From Ignavibacteria bacterium (lineage in GTDB: Bacteria; Bacteroidota; Ignavibacteria; Kapaibacteriales; UBA4661), in contig JACVZY010000051.1 in the NCBI GenBank assembly GCA_014654705.1, forward strand, positions 124,001 to 188,000: a stretch of 64,000 nt of DNA, written 5' to 3'. A program made the translations under genes and the position numbers. Within the stretch, counting starts at the first letter, position 1. Every line of letters begins with the position of its first letter. This document shows, piece after piece, positions 10,052-18,479 of the stretch. The notes beneath the pieces were generated by a model, which saw only the letters and a program-made list of their open reading frames with translations, made no database searches and was not told the origin of the DNA.

Positions 10052-11311
10052 ATGGCTTTTTCACTCATTTTCCAAATCGCCAAAACGCATCTTCTTTCCA
10101 AGAAGAAGCAAACCATTACCGCCATGCTCGGCGTTACCTTCGGTATCGGGATGTTTGTCCTGATGATTAGCGTTATGACGGGCGTGAACGATTACCTGAC
10201 CGATTCGATGCTGGAATCTACGGCGCATATTCGGATGTATAACGACCTTGAATCATCTTCGCGGCTCTCTATCGTGGAAGAGATTTTTAATGGCGTGAAG
10301 AATATGGCGACCATCGCACATCAAAAGCCGAAAAACATGAAGCTCAACATACGCAATGGAATGCAGATTGTTGAGGCATTGCGCACAGACCCGAATGTGG
10401 CGGGGGTCTCGCCACAGCTCAATTCTCAAGTGTTTTACAATTATGGTGTTGTTCAGTTAAATGGCTCAATTGCGGGTGTGAATATTTTAGATGAAGATAA
10501 ACTCTTCAATGTAACCGAAAAACTCAAATCCGGCACACTCGAAAGCCTTTTGGCAACGAGCAACGGAATGATAATGGGCGCAGGGCTGGCAAAGAAGCTG
10601 AATGCCAAAGTAGGCGACCGAGTGCAAGTAACAACCCCCTTCGGAACAACGATGACACTGAAAATCGTTGCTACTTTTGCCACTGGCAATGTGGCAGTGG
10701 ACAACGTGAAAAGTTATGCCAGCATCACAACGGTACAGAAAATATTACAGCGCGACCCGGGCTATATTACTACCATCAGCATCAATCTTCATTCGATGAC
10801 CTCCGCCAAGCAGCTTGCACCGGAGTTTCAGGCAAAGTACGGCGTGAAGTCCGAAGACTGGGAGACCGCCAATGCCGTGATTTTGCAAAGTTTTGTGATT
10901 CGCAATTTGATGACCTACGTGGTTGTTACGACGCTCTTAGTGGTAGCAGGCTTTGGTATTTACAACATTATGAGCATGACCATCAACGACAAAATGAAAG
11001 ATATTGCGATTCTGAAAGCAACGGGCTTTTCGGCGAGTGATATTGTGGCGATTTTTCTTGTACAAGCTATTGTTGTTGGTGTTTTGGGTGCATCGCTGGG
11101 GCTGTGCATCGGCGGCACGCTTGCGTATTTTGTGTCGCAGATTCCGGTGGATTTCGGTGAATTTTCCTCTATGACGCGCTTTCCGGTGGCTTTCCACCTG
11201 ATTCACTACGTTTCGGGCATCCTCTTCGGGGTTGGCGCGACGTGTCTTGCGGGCTTGCTGCCTTCGCGCAAGGCGGGTAAGATTGATCCGGTGCAGATTA
11301 TTCGTGGGTAA
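10052..11311 (+). CDS. FtsX/MacB/LolE-like ABC transporter permease
   Basis: A 419-residue permease of the type VII ABC class. It has one N-terminal membrane helix (about 20-42, TAMLGVTFGIGMFVLMISVM), a large extracytoplasmic domain (about 43-285) and three C-terminal helices (about 287-312, 335-365, 385-410) containing the FtsX-type segment around NIMSMTINDKMKDIAILKATG. The ATG at 10052 is chosen because the longer frame runs back into the chemoreceptor gene and adds no family sequence. The ATPase is encoded separately 81 bp downstream, unlike E. coli MacB where the domains are fused. Together with the HlyD-like lipoprotein it may form a MacAB-like or mechanotransmission exporter; the substrate is unknown. 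Confidence 0.88.
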   Translation: MAFSLIFQIAKTHLLSKKKQTITAMLGVTFGIGMFVLMISVMTGVNDYLTDSMLESTAHIRMYNDLESSSRLSIVEEIFNGVKNMATIAHQKPKNMKLNIRNGMQIVEALRTDPNVAGVSPQLNSQVFYNYGVVQLNGSIAGVNILDEDKLFNVTEKLKSGTLESLLATSNGMIMGAGLAKKLNAKVGDRVQVTTPFGTTMTLKIVATFATGNVAVDNVKSYASITTVQKILQRDPGYITTISINLHSMTSAKQLAPEFQAKYGVKSEDWETANAVILQSFVIRNLMTYVVVTTLLVVAGFGIYNIMSMTINDKMKDIAILKATGFSASDIVAIFLVQAIVVGVLGASLGLCIGGTLAYFVSQIPVDFGEFSSMTRFPVAFHLIHYVSGILFGVGATCLAGLLPSRKAGKIDPVQIIRG

Positions 11312-11392
11312 TATTAGCACTACTTGTCATGCCGGAACATAGCGCAGCACAACAACCATAATCAATCTACACTATTCGAGAACCATACCACC

Positions 11393-12079
11393 ATGAATAC
11401 ACCTGTTCTTCAAGCCAATAATCTTGTGAAATACTTTCACGAACCCGAAACGTTTGCTGTGCTTAAGAAGGTTTCCTTCGATGTACAAAAAGGTGAATTT
11501 GTTTCTATCGTCGGCAAGTCCGGCTGCGGCAAGTCCACACTACTCTATGTTCTCTCTACGATGGACACTGATTTTGAAGGCGAACTCACGCTCAACGGCA
11601 CAACCATTCACGGTAAATCACAGGATGAACTGGCGCGTTTTCGCGGTGAGCACATCGGCTTTGTGTTTCAGTTTCACTATCTGTTACCCGAATTTACGTG
11701 TCTTCAGAACGTGATGATACCGGCACTCAAGCTCGGCAAATACTCACGCGAGGAAATTCGTGAGCGGGCAATGGAAAAGCTGCGTCTGCTGGGCGTGGCG
11801 GAGCAGGCAGATAAACGTGCCAGCAAGCTCTCCGGCGGACAACAGCAGCGTGTGGCGATAGCACGGGCGCTCATCAATGACCCTACGATAATCATGGGCG
11901 ACGAGCCAACGGGCAATTTGGACTCGAATAATTCCAAAATCGTATTCGATATTTTTAGAGACTTGGCTCACACCTACGGTCAAACCTTGATTTGCGTTAC
12001 GCACGACCAAGAATTTGCCCGCGCCACCGACCGCACGATTGAAATGCAAGATGGCGAAATAATCTCGCATGGCAACTAA
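11393..12079 (+). CDS. ABC transporter ATPase (MacB/LolD type)
   Basis: A 228-residue nucleotide-binding subunit. Walker A is GKSGCGKST (41-49), the signature is LSGGQQQR (from 146), Walker B is [12 protein letters not shown] (about 166-177), and the H-loop is in VTHDQEFA. These are typical of the LolD/MacB/FtsE group that drives FtsX-like permeases. The ATG at 11393 is preferred over an upstream in-frame start at 11324, since the latter adds 23 residues unlike the family. It follows its permease by 81 bp and precedes the LytS-type kinase gene by 23 bp, so permease, ATPase and two-component genes probably form one transcript. Confidence 0.93.
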   Translation: MNTPVLQANNLVKYFHEPETFAVLKKVSFDVQKGEFVSIVGKSGCGKSTLLYVLSTMDTDFEGELTLNGTTIHGKSQDELARFRGEHIGFVFQFHYLLPEFTCLQNVMIPALKLGKYSREEIRERAMEKLRLLGVAEQADKRASKLSGGQQQRVAIARALINDPTIIMGDEPTGNLDSNNSKIVFDIFRDLAHTYGQTLICVTHDQEFARATDRTIEMQDGEIISHGN

Positions 12080-12090
12080 CACCAGCGCCA

Positions 12091-12095
12091 AGGAG
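12091..12095 (+). promoter_or_regulatory. Shine-Dalgarno site of the LytS-type kinase gene
   Basis: AGGAG lies 7 nt before the ATG at 12103. It is a clear ribosome binding site in a genome region where many starts lack one, and it fixes the start of the kinase. Confidence 0.7.
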
Positions 12096-12102
12096 TTCGG
12101 TA

Positions 12103-13152
12103 ATGATTATCAATCGTAAAAAAGCATACCCCGCTATATTTGTCTTCTCGACGATAGGGATTATTGTGCGGGGGCTTGTTTTCCCGGAACTTGGTCTGCT
12201 GTTCCATTTGAGTACGCTTGTGGTTTCGATATTTTTAATGCCTATGTTATTTGAAGGTACGGTGCTGATTCATAACTTCTTTAACCGCCAATTTCCTTAT
12301 TCTATCAGGCTTTTTTCGGAGGATTATCGAGTATTGCAGCGTATCGTGCTTCAAATTCTGACGGGTGTGTTGTTATTTGCCTCGCTCGCCGCGCTTTCTT
12401 TATGGCTATATCAAGATGTTATACCGGCGAGTTTGCGGTTCCCTTTGCTGACAAAACCTTTTCTTGTTGTGGCTTTTGTTACGAATATTCTTGCGGTAAC
12501 GGCTGTTAATCTGGGCTTATTCGGAAAAGAGTTTTTTGATAACTGGAAGTCCGAGATGTTGCGCAATGAACGGTTGCAGAAAGAGCGCGCTGAAGCGCAG
12601 TTTGAGAGCCTGAAGAACCAATTGAATCCGCACTTTCTTTTTAATGCACTTACCTCGCTCAATAGCCTCATCGTCGAAAATCCAATGCTTGCCGGTGAGT
12701 TTGTGCAGCAGCTTTCCAAAGTCTATCGGTATGTGCTGCAAAGCCGCGATAAAGAATTTGTATCGCTCGAAACCGAACTCAAATTTGTCGAGCATTATCT
12801 TCGGCTGCTCAAAACCCGCTTTAATACTGCCTTGCAAGTTGAGATTCATGTTGGTGCAGAAGCCCGCGAGCGCCTGATTGTGCCGGTGACGCTACAAACA
12901 CTTGTAGAAAATGCGCTCAAACACAATATCGTTAATGCCCAAAAGCCGCTTCACATCATGATTTCTACCAAACAACACGAAAATGTGTGGTATCTTGTGG
13001 TCGAAAATACTCTGCAGCGGCGCACTCTTGTCGAAACATCCAACAAACAAGGTCTGACGAGGCTTGCGGCATTGTACAAACACCTCAGTCCTGAAGCGCT
13101 GAAGGTCTGCGAAACGGAACAAACCTTTGCGGTGGAACTGCCCTTATTGTAA
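12103..13152 (+). CDS. LytS/YpdA-type sensor histidine kinase
   Basis: A 349-residue membrane kinase of the His_kinase (LytS) family. About four membrane helices occupy the first 140 residues. A coiled coil follows, then the phosphoacceptor motif LNPHFLFNALTSLNSLI with His177, and an HATPase-like domain with the N-box LQTLVENALKHNIV. A strong ribosome binding site precedes the ATG. The LytTR regulator gene starts within 50 bp downstream, so the two form a cognate pair. The kinase has no large extracytoplasmic domain and may sense a membrane-associated signal or the neighbouring transporter itself, as in Bce-type modules; that last point is inference. Confidence 0.92.
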   Translation: MIINRKKAYPAIFVFSTIGIIVRGLVFPELGLLFHLSTLVVSIFLMPMLFEGTVLIHNFFNRQFPYSIRLFSEDYRVLQRIVLQILTGVLLFASLAALSLWLYQDVIPASLRFPLLTKPFLVVAFVTNILAVTAVNLGLFGKEFFDNWKSEMLRNERLQKERAEAQFESLKNQLNPHFLFNALTSLNSLIVENPMLAGEFVQQLSKVYRYVLQSRDKEFVSLETELKFVEHYLRLLKTRFNTALQVEIHVGAEARERLIVPVTLQTLVENALKHNIVNAQKPLHIMISTKQHENVWYLVVENTLQRRTLVETSNKQGLTRLAALYKHLSPEALKVCETEQTFAVELPLL

Positions 13153-13197
13153 TTTTTACAAATAATTGCTATGACTCCTGAAACACTTCTGTACACC

Positions 13198-13965
13198 ATG
13201 AAAGCCGTCATCATTGAGGACGAACCGCTTGTTGCTAAGGATTTGCGGCACTTGCTGAACCAAATAGATGCAGGGATTGAGATTCTGAGCGTACTGGATA
13301 GTCTCGAAAGCGCTGAGGCGTGGTTTCTGGCGAATCCTGAGCCGGACGTACTCTTCTGCGACATTCAGCTTTCCGACGGCGTGAGTTTTGACCTTTTTAA
13401 GCGTATCGAAGTTGCTTGTCCTGTTATTTTTACCACCGCCTACGATGAATACGCCCTTCGCGCTTTCAAACTCAACAGCCTTGATTACCTTCTGAAGCCG
13501 ATTGACCGCGAAGAACTAGAAGCAGCATTGTCAAAATTTCAGCGTTGGAAGTCGCAGAATATCGCGTTGGATGTACCGTCCCAGCTTACGGGCTTGCTCC
13601 GTGACCTTCTGCCGCAAGCACAGAAGCGCTTCAAGGAACGTTTTTTAGTGCATGGAAAAGGAACCATGCTGCTCATTCCTGCGAAAGAAGCAGCAATTTT
13701 CCAAAAGGAGGAAGTTATCTTTCTAACAACACTTGATGGGAAGCGCTTTCTGACGGATTATACCACAATGGAAGAACTCGAAGAGCTTGTCAATCCGGCA
13801 GAATTTTTTCGTGCTAATCGGCAAACACTTCTCCACATTAGCGCCATAGCGGGTTTTCGCAGCGATTACACGGGTAAGCTCCATGTGAGCCTCAAGAACA
13901 TACCAAACATCATTGTGGACATTAGCCGCGAGAAAGCAAGTGCTTTCAAGCGGTGGCTTGGGTAG
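13198..13965 (+). CDS. LytTR-family response regulator
   Basis: A 255-residue regulator with a receiver domain (residues 1-120) and a C-terminal LytTR DNA-binding domain (about 145-255). The receiver starts MKAVIIEDEP, with the acidic pocket in EDE and the phosphorylation site Asp55 in FCDIQLSDG; the switch residues appear in FTTAYDEYALRAF and the conserved Lys in YLLKPID. The LytTR domain carries the usual ETTMEELE-like and FFRANRQTLLHISAI stretches. An ATG 27 nt upstream (13171) is also in frame; I prefer 13198 because the receiver fold begins there. The regulator is likely to bind direct repeats near a target promoter, possibly that of the adjacent transporter. No such repeat was identified. 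Confidence 0.93.
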   Translation: MKAVIIEDEPLVAKDLRHLLNQIDAGIEILSVLDSLESAEAWFLANPEPDVLFCDIQLSDGVSFDLFKRIEVACPVIFTTAYDEYALRAFKLNSLDYLLKPIDREELEAALSKFQRWKSQNIALDVPSQLTGLLRDLLPQAQKRFKERFLVHGKGTMLLIPAKEAAIFQKEEVIFLTTLDGKRFLTDYTTMEELEELVNPAEFFRANRQTLLHISAIAGFRSDYTGKLHVSLKNIPNIIVDISREKASAFKRWLG

Positions 13966-14067
13966 AAACGCATAGAACAGATCGGAAGCGGAAAATTCAT
14001 CGTGTGCAGTTTGCTCGAAGATTGTATTTTTGTAGGCATTGTTTTTTCGCCTCCAATTTTTCACACG

Positions 14068-15045
14068 ATGAATAGCGCACCATCTCACGTCGTCAGTATT
14101 ATCATGCCCGTCTTCAACGACTGGCAGTCCTTTACGCTACTTGTCGAAAAAATTGATGCTGCTATTTCCGCAGCGAATGAACCCTTGAGCGTAAGCATTC
14201 TTGCCGTCAATGACGGTTCAACCTCCGAACCCACCTTGCTGCAGAGCGTATTTCATGTGCTCCCGAACGTCTCGTCTATTCGCATTATTCATCTCACCCG
14301 CAATTTCGGTCACCAACGCGCCATTGCCATTGGGCTTTGTTATGCCGCCGAACATCTCCCGCATACATCAGCGATTGTCATGGATTCCGACGGTGAAGAT
14401 AAGCCGGAAGATGTCTTGACGCTCGTTCGCGCTTCTCTTGCCAATCCCAGAAAAATCATCTTCGCCGAACGTTCCAAGCGTTCGGAAAGTCTTCAATTCC
14501 GCTTTTTTTACGCACTCTACAAACGTGTCTATCACGTGCTGACGGGCGCTCCGATTTCCTTCGGCAATTTTAGTATTATTCCTCCGGCTTTACTCAAGCG
14601 CGTTTCGTCGGTGTCGGAGGTGTGGATACACGTAGCGGCGGGAATTATGAAAGCACGATTGCCGCTTGCAGCCGTACCGACGGTGCGCGGAGTGCGTTTG
14701 GCGGGTGAATCGAAGATGAACTTTGTGTCGCTTCTGCTGCATGGCTTGAGCGGTATTGCTGTTCATTCCGAAGTAGCTGCGGCAAGGCTTTTGGTAGTGT
14801 CATTAGTCTTTATTTTGTTCTCAGTCGTCGGTATTGCCTCTGTGCTCGGCATACGTTTCTTTAGCGATGTAGCCATTCCGGGCTGGGCGACAAGTTCCAT
14901 CGGTAGCCTCGTAGCAATTTTTATTGAAGCGCTTTTGATGTCAGTGCTGCTCGTCTTTCTGGTTCTCAATAATCGCTCACAGCAGCCCTTCGTGCCGCGC
15001 CTGCACTACAACGACTATGTGGCAGACGTGGAAAATGTACTCTAA
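14068..15045 (+). CDS. GT2 glycosyltransferase, polyprenyl-phosphate type (GtrB/DPM1-like)
   Basis: A 325-residue family 2 glycosyltransferase. The GT-A domain (about 8-230) shows VSIIMPVFNDW, the nucleotide-binding AVNDGS and the DxD-type IVMDSDGEDKPED. Two membrane helices follow (about 240-266 and 275-300). This architecture is that of enzymes that load a sugar onto undecaprenyl phosphate on the cytoplasmic face. The ATG at 14068 is chosen; an upstream in-frame start would add 22 non-family residues. A GT-C-like membrane protein, the usual consumer of such lipid-linked sugars, lies three genes downstream. The sugar and the final acceptor are not determinable here. Confidence 0.9.
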   Translation: MNSAPSHVVSIIMPVFNDWQSFTLLVEKIDAAISAANEPLSVSILAVNDGSTSEPTLLQSVFHVLPNVSSIRIIHLTRNFGHQRAIAIGLCYAAEHLPHTSAIVMDSDGEDKPEDVLTLVRASLANPRKIIFAERSKRSESLQFRFFYALYKRVYHVLTGAPISFGNFSIIPPALLKRVSSVSEVWIHVAAGIMKARLPLAAVPTVRGVRLAGESKMNFVSLLLHGLSGIAVHSEVAAARLLVVSLVFILFSVVGIASVLGIRFFSDVAIPGWATSSIGSLVAIFIEALLMSVLLVFLVLNNRSQQPFVPRLHYNDYVADVENVL

Positions 15046-15093
15046 GTTTTGCTGTTTTGACAACTTCTCACAATCTCATTTTTCTAAATCTCA

Positions 15094-15807
15094 ATGAATG
15101 ACGCAACATATATCGGCAACGAACTCGAATTATTTGAAAAAGCAGTCAACTGGAAGCGTTACTACGCCTCGTTTTTGAAACCGTACCTGAAAGGGCGCGT
15201 CGTGGAAGTCGGCGCGGGACTTGGTGGCACAACCTCTTCGCTTTGCGACGGTTCACAAGAAGAATGGCTTTGTTTGGAGCCGGACGGAGCGCTCGCAGCA
15301 CACGTTAGTGAGAAAATCGCTGCCAAGACATTACCTACTTGCTGCCGCGTTCATGTGGGATTTTTGAGCGAGTTGCCCGAAGACCACAAGTACGATGTAG
15401 CGATTTACATTGACGTATTGGAACATATCGAACACGATAGCGCCCAACTTGAAGAAGTAACACGCTACCTTAAGCCCGGCGGACACGTGATTGTCCTCTC
15501 GCCCGCGTACCAATGGCTTTTCAGTCCGTTCGATGCAGCTATTGGGCATTATAGGCGTTACACGCGCCCGATGCTTTTGGCAGCCGCACCGCCTACGCTC
15601 AAGCGCGTCAAAGCATTTTACCTTGATTCTTTGGGCTTGTGTACATCAGCGGCAAATAAACTTTTTCTGAAACAATCGCAGCCCAAGCCGGAACAAATCA
15701 AGCTCTGGGATAGTGTGATTGTACCCATTTCCAAAGTGACCGACGCGCTTATCGGCTATAATGCAGGGCGCTCGGTGATTGCTGTTTGGCAATATAATGG
15801 CAAATAG
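15094..15807 (+). CDS. Class I SAM-dependent methyltransferase
   Basis: A 237-residue Rossmann-fold methyltransferase. Motif I is VVEVGAGLGGTTS at about 36-48, the acidic residue after strand beta-2 lies in CLEPDG, and motif IV is IYIDVLEHIE, with the post-motif LKPGGHVIVLSP typical of the Methyltransf_11/23 group. It starts with ATG 48 bp after the GT2 gene and is followed by a second methyltransferase and a GT-C-like gene. O-methylation of a surface sugar, or an intermediate of it, is a reasonable inference from the cluster, but the substrate is not visible in the sequence. Confidence 0.88.
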   Translation: MNDATYIGNELELFEKAVNWKRYYASFLKPYLKGRVVEVGAGLGGTTSSLCDGSQEEWLCLEPDGALAAHVSEKIAAKTLPTCCRVHVGFLSELPEDHKYDVAIYIDVLEHIEHDSAQLEEVTRYLKPGGHVIVLSPAYQWLFSPFDAAIGHYRRYTRPMLLAAAPPTLKRVKAFYLDSLGLCTSAANKLFLKQSQPKPEQIKLWDSVIVPISKVTDALIGYNAGRSVIAVWQYNGK

Positions 15808-15859
15808 TCTGTTTGCTCCGTGTCCCCAAAATCATATCCTGATCAGTTAAAATACTCTC

Positions 15860-16663
15860 ATGTTTCTCAACAAACCTTATTTTCCTGCGCCCACAGAAAA
15901 CCGCATGGGCGACGACGGCGATTTACTGACAGCGCGGCAAATCTTTTACGACGAAAAACCGCGTAATCTCTGGGCGCTCATGCGCAACCGCTTTTCGTGG
16001 ATGAATCGGTATATTGACTCCGAAAAACACGTCGGCGTTGAGGTGGGGTGCGGTATCGGCGTTGTGAAAGAGTTTGTGCGAGCAAAGTCCATTTTGCTGA
16101 CGGACTATGCCGAAAGCCCGTGGCTGGACGTGAAGATGGTAGATGCCATGAAAACGCCCTTTCAGGATGAAGAGTTTGATTTTGTCGTCTGCATGAATAT
16201 GATTCACCACTTGCCCAATGCGATGCAGCTTTTCCGCGAGATGCGGCGTATTCTGAAGCCGGGCGGCGTGCTGCTCGTGCAAGAAGCAAATGCGTCATTT
16301 TTGCTGCGTCTGGCTCTGCGTCTGATGCGCAAGGAGGGATATTCATTTGAAGTGAATGTGTTCGACGACAATATCATCCTCAGCGACCCCGCCAATCCTT
16401 GGTCGGGCAACAACGCTGTCGGAGAATTACTCTTCAATGACCATGCAAAATTTCACGCTAACGTTCCATTTTTCCGCATTGAGCAGGACGAATACAGCGA
16501 GTGTTTTCTTTTTCTCAATTCCGGCGGGGTAACAGCGAAAACCGTCTCTGTGCCGCTTCCCAACTGGGGTATTCGCCTTGTAGAATTACTCGACAAAATG
16601 TGCGTAGCGATTGCTCCGAATTTTTTTGCTATGCAGCGTAGTATCGCTCTACGTAAAGTGTGA
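15860..16663 (+). CDS. Class I SAM-dependent methyltransferase
   Basis: A 267-residue methyltransferase unlike its upstream neighbour in detail. Motif I is GVEVGCGIGVV (about 57-68), followed by DYAESPWLDV, the Methyltransf_11 pattern DFVVCMNMIHHLPNAMQLF and LKPGGVLLVQEAN. The C-terminal 100 residues (ANPWSGNNAVGELLF and later) form an extra domain seen in sugar or lipid methyltransferases. Its coding region ends 58 bp before the GT-C-like gene's ATG. Membership of a glycan-modification operon is inferred from position. Confidence 0.88.
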   Translation: MFLNKPYFPAPTENRMGDDGDLLTARQIFYDEKPRNLWALMRNRFSWMNRYIDSEKHVGVEVGCGIGVVKEFVRAKSILLTDYAESPWLDVKMVDAMKTPFQDEEFDFVVCMNMIHHLPNAMQLFREMRRILKPGGVLLVQEANASFLLRLALRLMRKEGYSFEVNVFDDNIILSDPANPWSGNNAVGELLFNDHAKFHANVPFFRIEQDEYSECFLFLNSGGVTAKTVSVPLPNWGIRLVELLDKMCVAIAPNFFAMQRSIALRKV

Positions 16664-16721
16664 TATTCTCTGTGAGTTTCTCCAAGTCACTATCTTTTCT
16701 GAAATTTCATTATTCTTCGCT

Positions 16722-18428
16722 ATGTCTAATCGCCGCCTCGTCTTTGTTGCCGTTCTTGTACTCGGTTGCGTTGCCTATTTGCCGTACATTTTCGGCGGTG
16801 GCAGTTTTATGATTGACGATTTAATGATGATTGTGCAATCGCACTTTGACAAAAGCGTGTGGAAGACATTTGTCTTTTGGAATACGTTGGGCGGTGGCGG
16901 TATGCGCCCTCTGGGTTCGACGTTTTTTGCTCTCACACCTCCACTTTTTGGCACGAATCCCATTCCTTATATTCTCCTCAATACGGCGTGCTGGATTGCA
17001 GCCATCGCGCTCGTCAGTCGCGTTGTCAAAGACTATTGCGGTGAGTCGGCGGCACTATGGTTCACTGTTCTAGGGATTATTCCGACGATTGCGTCTTCGA
17101 CTATTTTTGAACCGATTGTGATGATTATCGGTTCGTCCAGTACGCTTTTTTGGGCGCTTTCGCTATGGAATTTACAAGAGTATTTGAAGGGAAAGAAAAC
17201 ACTCAATCTCATACTAACATATTTGCTCGTCATTATCGGGCTTTTGATTTATGAAGTCAGCGCACCGCTGTTGCTTATCACTGCACTTCTACCTTTGCTG
17301 CCGACGTTGGCAAATCATCGGTGGTCGGAATCGCTCGTGCGACGTGAAGCTCTGCGATATGGCGCTCCTGTGGCACTAGTTATTATTGGCTTGGCGCTCT
17401 TCCAAAAACTGATTGTCCCGCTTTACGGAGTCTCACTTTCGCGTCTTTCTGCCCGTCCTCTTGGCGACATGGCACGTTCTTTCGGGCGCTGGCTTTTTAG
17501 CGTTGTTATTGATACGCCCGTTATGCTTGTTTCTTCGCTTACGCACTATGGCGCGGGTTTGTTTGTACGCTGGGATTGGTGGCTGCTTGTTCTGGCGGTG
17601 GTTGCTTTCGTGGTCATTCTTCGCAAAGCTGTACCGGAACTTGCCACAACGAATAAATCCCAACGTGAGCGTCAGCTTTTTCTTGCAATGATTGTGCTGA
17701 CCTTGCTTGGCTGTTCCGCTTTGGCGGTGTTTTCAGGATTTAATATGCGCGTAGAGGGAATTGAAAATCGTTTCTTGGGTTCGACGTGGATTTTACTTTC
17801 TATTCTGCTTGCTGCCGCTTTTGCCCGCTTGCAACATGGCTTTGGTGTTATTGTTCCGGCATTAATTGTCGTAATGACCTATTTTTCGTTTATGATTCAA
17901 GCGCAGAACTACATTGCAAATCGCCGACTGCAAGAAGCGGTGATTAACGATAGTTTTACCAAGCTGCAAGCAGAACAAATACAGCCCGGAGCTTTTATTA
18001 TCGGCAATGTACCGATCTATGCAAACAATAATTTCAACAACGAAGTCGTGTTTGCCTATCGTCATGATTTTGGCGGACAGCTCAAAATGCGATTCGACAG
18101 CAAAACGCTCATTGACGAGGGGCAAGTGGTCAACGTCAACCGCGAAGCACCGACAAACGACACCACACGTTTCTTCCTTAGCCGCGACCGTGACACCGTG
18201 ATGACGGGCAATCTTACCGGACTGATGAAACGCCCACTGAATGGTAATGTGTGGTGGTACGAATACGACCAATACACGCAAGCCTCGCGCCTCGTGCGTC
18301 TGCGCGACTCGCTGCACTTTGATTCCATCTGGACGGCAAATCGTCAAGGAAGTGTCAATATCGCCGTATTGCCGGTGACCGAGCGCTTTCGGAACAATAT
18401 CAAGACCATGTTCGGTAAAAAGAAATAA
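16722..18428 (+). CDS. Multi-pass membrane protein, GT-C-like
   Basis: A 568-residue integral membrane protein with roughly 10-11 hydrophobic helices and a soluble C-terminal domain (about 440-568). Right after the first helix is FMIDDL (Asp32-Asp33), the acidic pair in the first extracytoplasmic loop that marks GT-C glycosyltransferases such as protein O-mannosyltransferases and TMTC-like enzymes. GGGGMRPLGSTFFAL follows in the same loop region. GT-C enzymes transfer sugar from polyprenyl phosphate on the outer face of the membrane, which fits the GT2 gene at 14068. The ATG at 16722 is used since earlier in-frame starts lie inside the preceding gene. The GT-C call rests on topology and the acidic pair only. 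Confidence 0.7.
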   Translation: MSNRRLVFVAVLVLGCVAYLPYIFGGGSFMIDDLMMIVQSHFDKSVWKTFVFWNTLGGGGMRPLGSTFFALTPPLFGTNPIPYILLNTACWIAAIALVSRVVKDYCGESAALWFTVLGIIPTIASSTIFEPIVMIIGSSSTLFWALSLWNLQEYLKGKKTLNLILTYLLVIIGLLIYEVSAPLLLITALLPLLPTLANHRWSESLVRREALRYGAPVALVIIGLALFQKLIVPLYGVSLSRLSARPLGDMARSFGRWLFSVVIDTPVMLVSSLTHYGAGLFVRWDWWLLVLAVVAFVVILRKAVPELATTNKSQRERQLFLAMIVLTLLGCSALAVFSGFNMRVEGIENRFLGSTWILLSILLAAAFARLQHGFGVIVPALIVVMTYFSFMIQAQNYIANRRLQEAVINDSFTKLQAEQIQPGAFIIGNVPIYANNNFNNEVVFAYRHDFGGQLKMRFDSKTLIDEGQVVNVNREAPTNDTTRFFLSRDRDTVMTGNLTGLMKRPLNGNVWWYEYDQYTQASRLVRLRDSLHFDSIWTANRQGSVNIAVLPVTERFRNNIKTMFGKKK

Positions 18429-18479
18429 CGGAAATTTTCACCACATTTTTCTTCACCTTTGTTCACGAGGGCGATTGTT

